Shown here: in pieces, positions 62,888 to 64,000 of the stretch
Layout: each line of letters starts with the position of its first letter
How positions within the stretch are numbered: the first letter of the stretch is position 1
The notes under the pieces: model-generated
The model's database searches: none
What the model saw: the letters and a program-made list of their open reading frames with translations, nothing else
Told to the model about the DNA's origin: nothing
Made by a program: the position numbers and the translations under genes
DNA from: GCA-2687025 sp964473525
GTDB lineage: Bacteria > Poribacteria > WGA-4E > GCA-2687025
Assembly: GCA_964473525.1 (NCBI GenBank)
Contig: CAYYPK010000027.1
Span: 19,486 to 83,485, forward strand
Reading direction: 5' to 3'
Length of the DNA: 64,000 bases

Positions 62888-63886
62888 ATGGTCGCACCGT
62901 CCCTCCATACCGTGACCAGATGGTTCGTTTACGGCGCGTGCGCGGTCGCCCTGGCGTACGCGACGCGCCTCCTCCTCGCCATGCGTCCACTGCTCAGACA
63001 CCGACGCCAGGCGAGGGCGACGTCGGATGCGCGCAGCCGACAGACGCGTCACGCGGGACTCACGAATGCACTCCCGGTGTGGCTGAGGACGTTCGCTCCT
63101 AGGCCCGAGCGACAAGAGATTGCCGAGGCGATCCGCGAGGCGGATGAACTCGAGGCTATCAGCCACCTGCGGGCCGGTGACCAGGACACACTGACTTGGT
63201 TTGCCGCACAGTACGGTGTAGCGGTGTGGCATGTGTGCCGCGGGGTGCTGCGTGCCGTGCCCGACGCGCAGGAAGCGTGGAGCGACACATTCCTGAGATT
63301 GTGGCGCAACATTGATCAGTGGGATCCATCCCGGGGCACCCTCCGCGCCTGGCTACTGGCGCTCGCCAAGCACGCATCCCTGGATGTCGGGCGTCGGTTG
63401 GGGCGACCCATGGAGACCCTGGCCTTCCAACACGCGGCCGATGAGAGCGACTTGCTCGACCGGCATCATGGTACAGAACCCGAGGCGGGCGTTCTCGCCG
63501 AGCACGAGGAGATGCTGCGAATCCTTGCGGACGCGCTCGCCCGGATCGAGAACACGAACCACCGCGTCGCCTTCTCGTTGCGGCACATTGACGAACCCAG
63601 TATCGAGGAGGTCGCAAACGCGCTAGACGCGAATCCGCCAGCGGTCAAGGTATGGGTTTGGCGCGCGACGCAGTCGCTGCGGCTGCTGCTCGGGCCGCGG
63701 CCCAGGAGTCGTCGCGTGCCGCGTCAGAACGAGCTACGTAGGACGTTAAGCCACCCAGTAGGCAAGCAGGGCGACCACAGCGAGGTCGTCGATGGACGCG
63801 TAGGGCACGAAGTTGCGTCCGACGTCGAGGACGGGAACGTGGCGGCCGCTCGCGAGGCAGTCGAGTACGAGCGCGAACATGAGTAG
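62888..63886 (+). CDS. Membrane-anchored ECF-type sigma factor
   Basis: 332 residues from ATG 62888. Residues ~11-30 form a membrane helix (WFVYGACAVALAYATRLLLA), followed by a basic stretch (RHRRQARATSDARSRQTRH). Sigma region 2 follows (LTWFAAQYGVAVWHVCRGVL, WSDTFLRLWRNIDQWDP, LRAWLLALAKHASLDVGRRL in parts). Then comes region 4 (FSLRHIDEPSIEEVANALDANPPAV, WVWRATQSLRLLL in parts) and a charged C-terminal tail. It is a paralogue of the factor at 61058-61999, which lacks the helix. Membrane anchoring of a sigma factor is unusual. Release by proteolysis or control by the four-helix protein encoded just upstream is a reasonable guess. Confidence 0.8.
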   Translation: MVAPSLHTVTRWFVYGACAVALAYATRLLLAMRPLLRHRRQARATSDARSRQTRHAGLTNALPVWLRTFAPRPERQEIAEAIREADELEAISHLRAGDQDTLTWFAAQYGVAVWHVCRGVLRAVPDAQEAWSDTFLRLWRNIDQWDPSRGTLRAWLLALAKHASLDVGRRLGRPMETLAFQHAADESDLLDRHHGTEPEAGVLAEHEEMLRILADALARIENTNHRVAFSLRHIDEPSIEEVANALDANPPAVKVWVWRATQSLRLLLGPRPRSRRVPRQNELRRTLSHPVGKQGDHSEVVDGRVGHEVASDVEDGNVAAAREAVEYEREHE

Positions 63887-64000
63887 TCTGTCGCGCCCGC
63901 ACTGGCGCGCCCGTGTGGCGCGTTACGACAGCGACCCGAAGATCAGAGGGTGTCAAGGATTCGGTGTAAACGGCCTTCTCACGTCACTGGCATCCTGTCC

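Overview
The window is a GC-rich bacterial chromosome segment. It probably comes from Candidatus Poribacteria, a mostly sponge-associated lineage, or a close relative. This is inference. It rests on secreted proteins ending in the sorting-type C-terminus NYPNPFNPETW(I/M)PF...GVYLYE, a dockerin-like module beside it, a phytanoyl-CoA dioxygenase, a secreted iduronate-type sulfatase, FG-GAP/ASPIC-UnbV proteins and a two-membrane envelope (MlaEFD, Wzi). No phage, transposase, integrase or CRISPR array was seen.

Left arm, 1-19.4 kb, all on the minus strand: a surface-glycan locus. Reading in its own direction it holds a UDP-sulfoquinovose synthase-like enzyme, an NDP-sugar epimerase, a SAM methyltransferase, a sulfotransferase, a Wzx flippase, a Wzy/O-antigen-ligase-like polymerase, a GT4 glycosyltransferase and a second sulfotransferase. 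These are followed by a secreted six-repeat dockerin protein, a Wzi-family outer-membrane protein, a Wzz-type co-polymerase and a very large secreted Ig/TIG-repeat protein that runs off the left edge. Together they suggest a sulfated, possibly sulfoquinovose-containing, capsule or exopolysaccharide.

19.6-30.4 kb: a membrane-bound five-haem cytochrome c is translationally coupled to an FG-GAP/ASPIC-UnbV/TPR protein. A small membrane protein, a degenerate secreted nuclease-fold protein and a Tat-type sulfatase follow. Then comes a three-gene set of GAF-GAF histidine kinase, stand-alone receiver and one-TM helical protein.

30.4-33.6 kb: a PQQ-type beta-propeller gene lies between two direct copies of tRNA-Gly(CCC). 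The left copy has decayed and lacks a promoter. The right copy is intact, with a near-consensus promoter.

33.8-41.5 kb, plus strand: core genes rpsF-ssb-rplI-dnaB (rpsR is missing from its usual place), then an MlaE-MlaF-MlaD lipid-transport operon and radA.

41.6-51.3 kb: a secreted PNPFNP protein, a lipoprotein with a C-terminal NTF2-like domain, an RluD-type pseudouridine synthase, and two large tandem paralogues. Each paralogue has a pentapeptide-repeat solenoid, one membrane helix, an Ala/Pro linker and the same NTF2-like domain. The first is preceded by a good promoter and a strong leader hairpin. This is the least conventional region of the window.

51.7-60.8 kb, plus strand: trpS, scpA-scpB-rluB-HAD phosphatase in overlapping order, an amidohydrolase, a dual-specificity-type phosphatase, a PhyH dioxygenase and a secreted YyaL-type protein fused to a DsbD-alpha-like domain.

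61-64 kb: two paralogous ECF-type sigma factors. The second carries an N-terminal membrane helix and is coupled to a small four-helix membrane protein.
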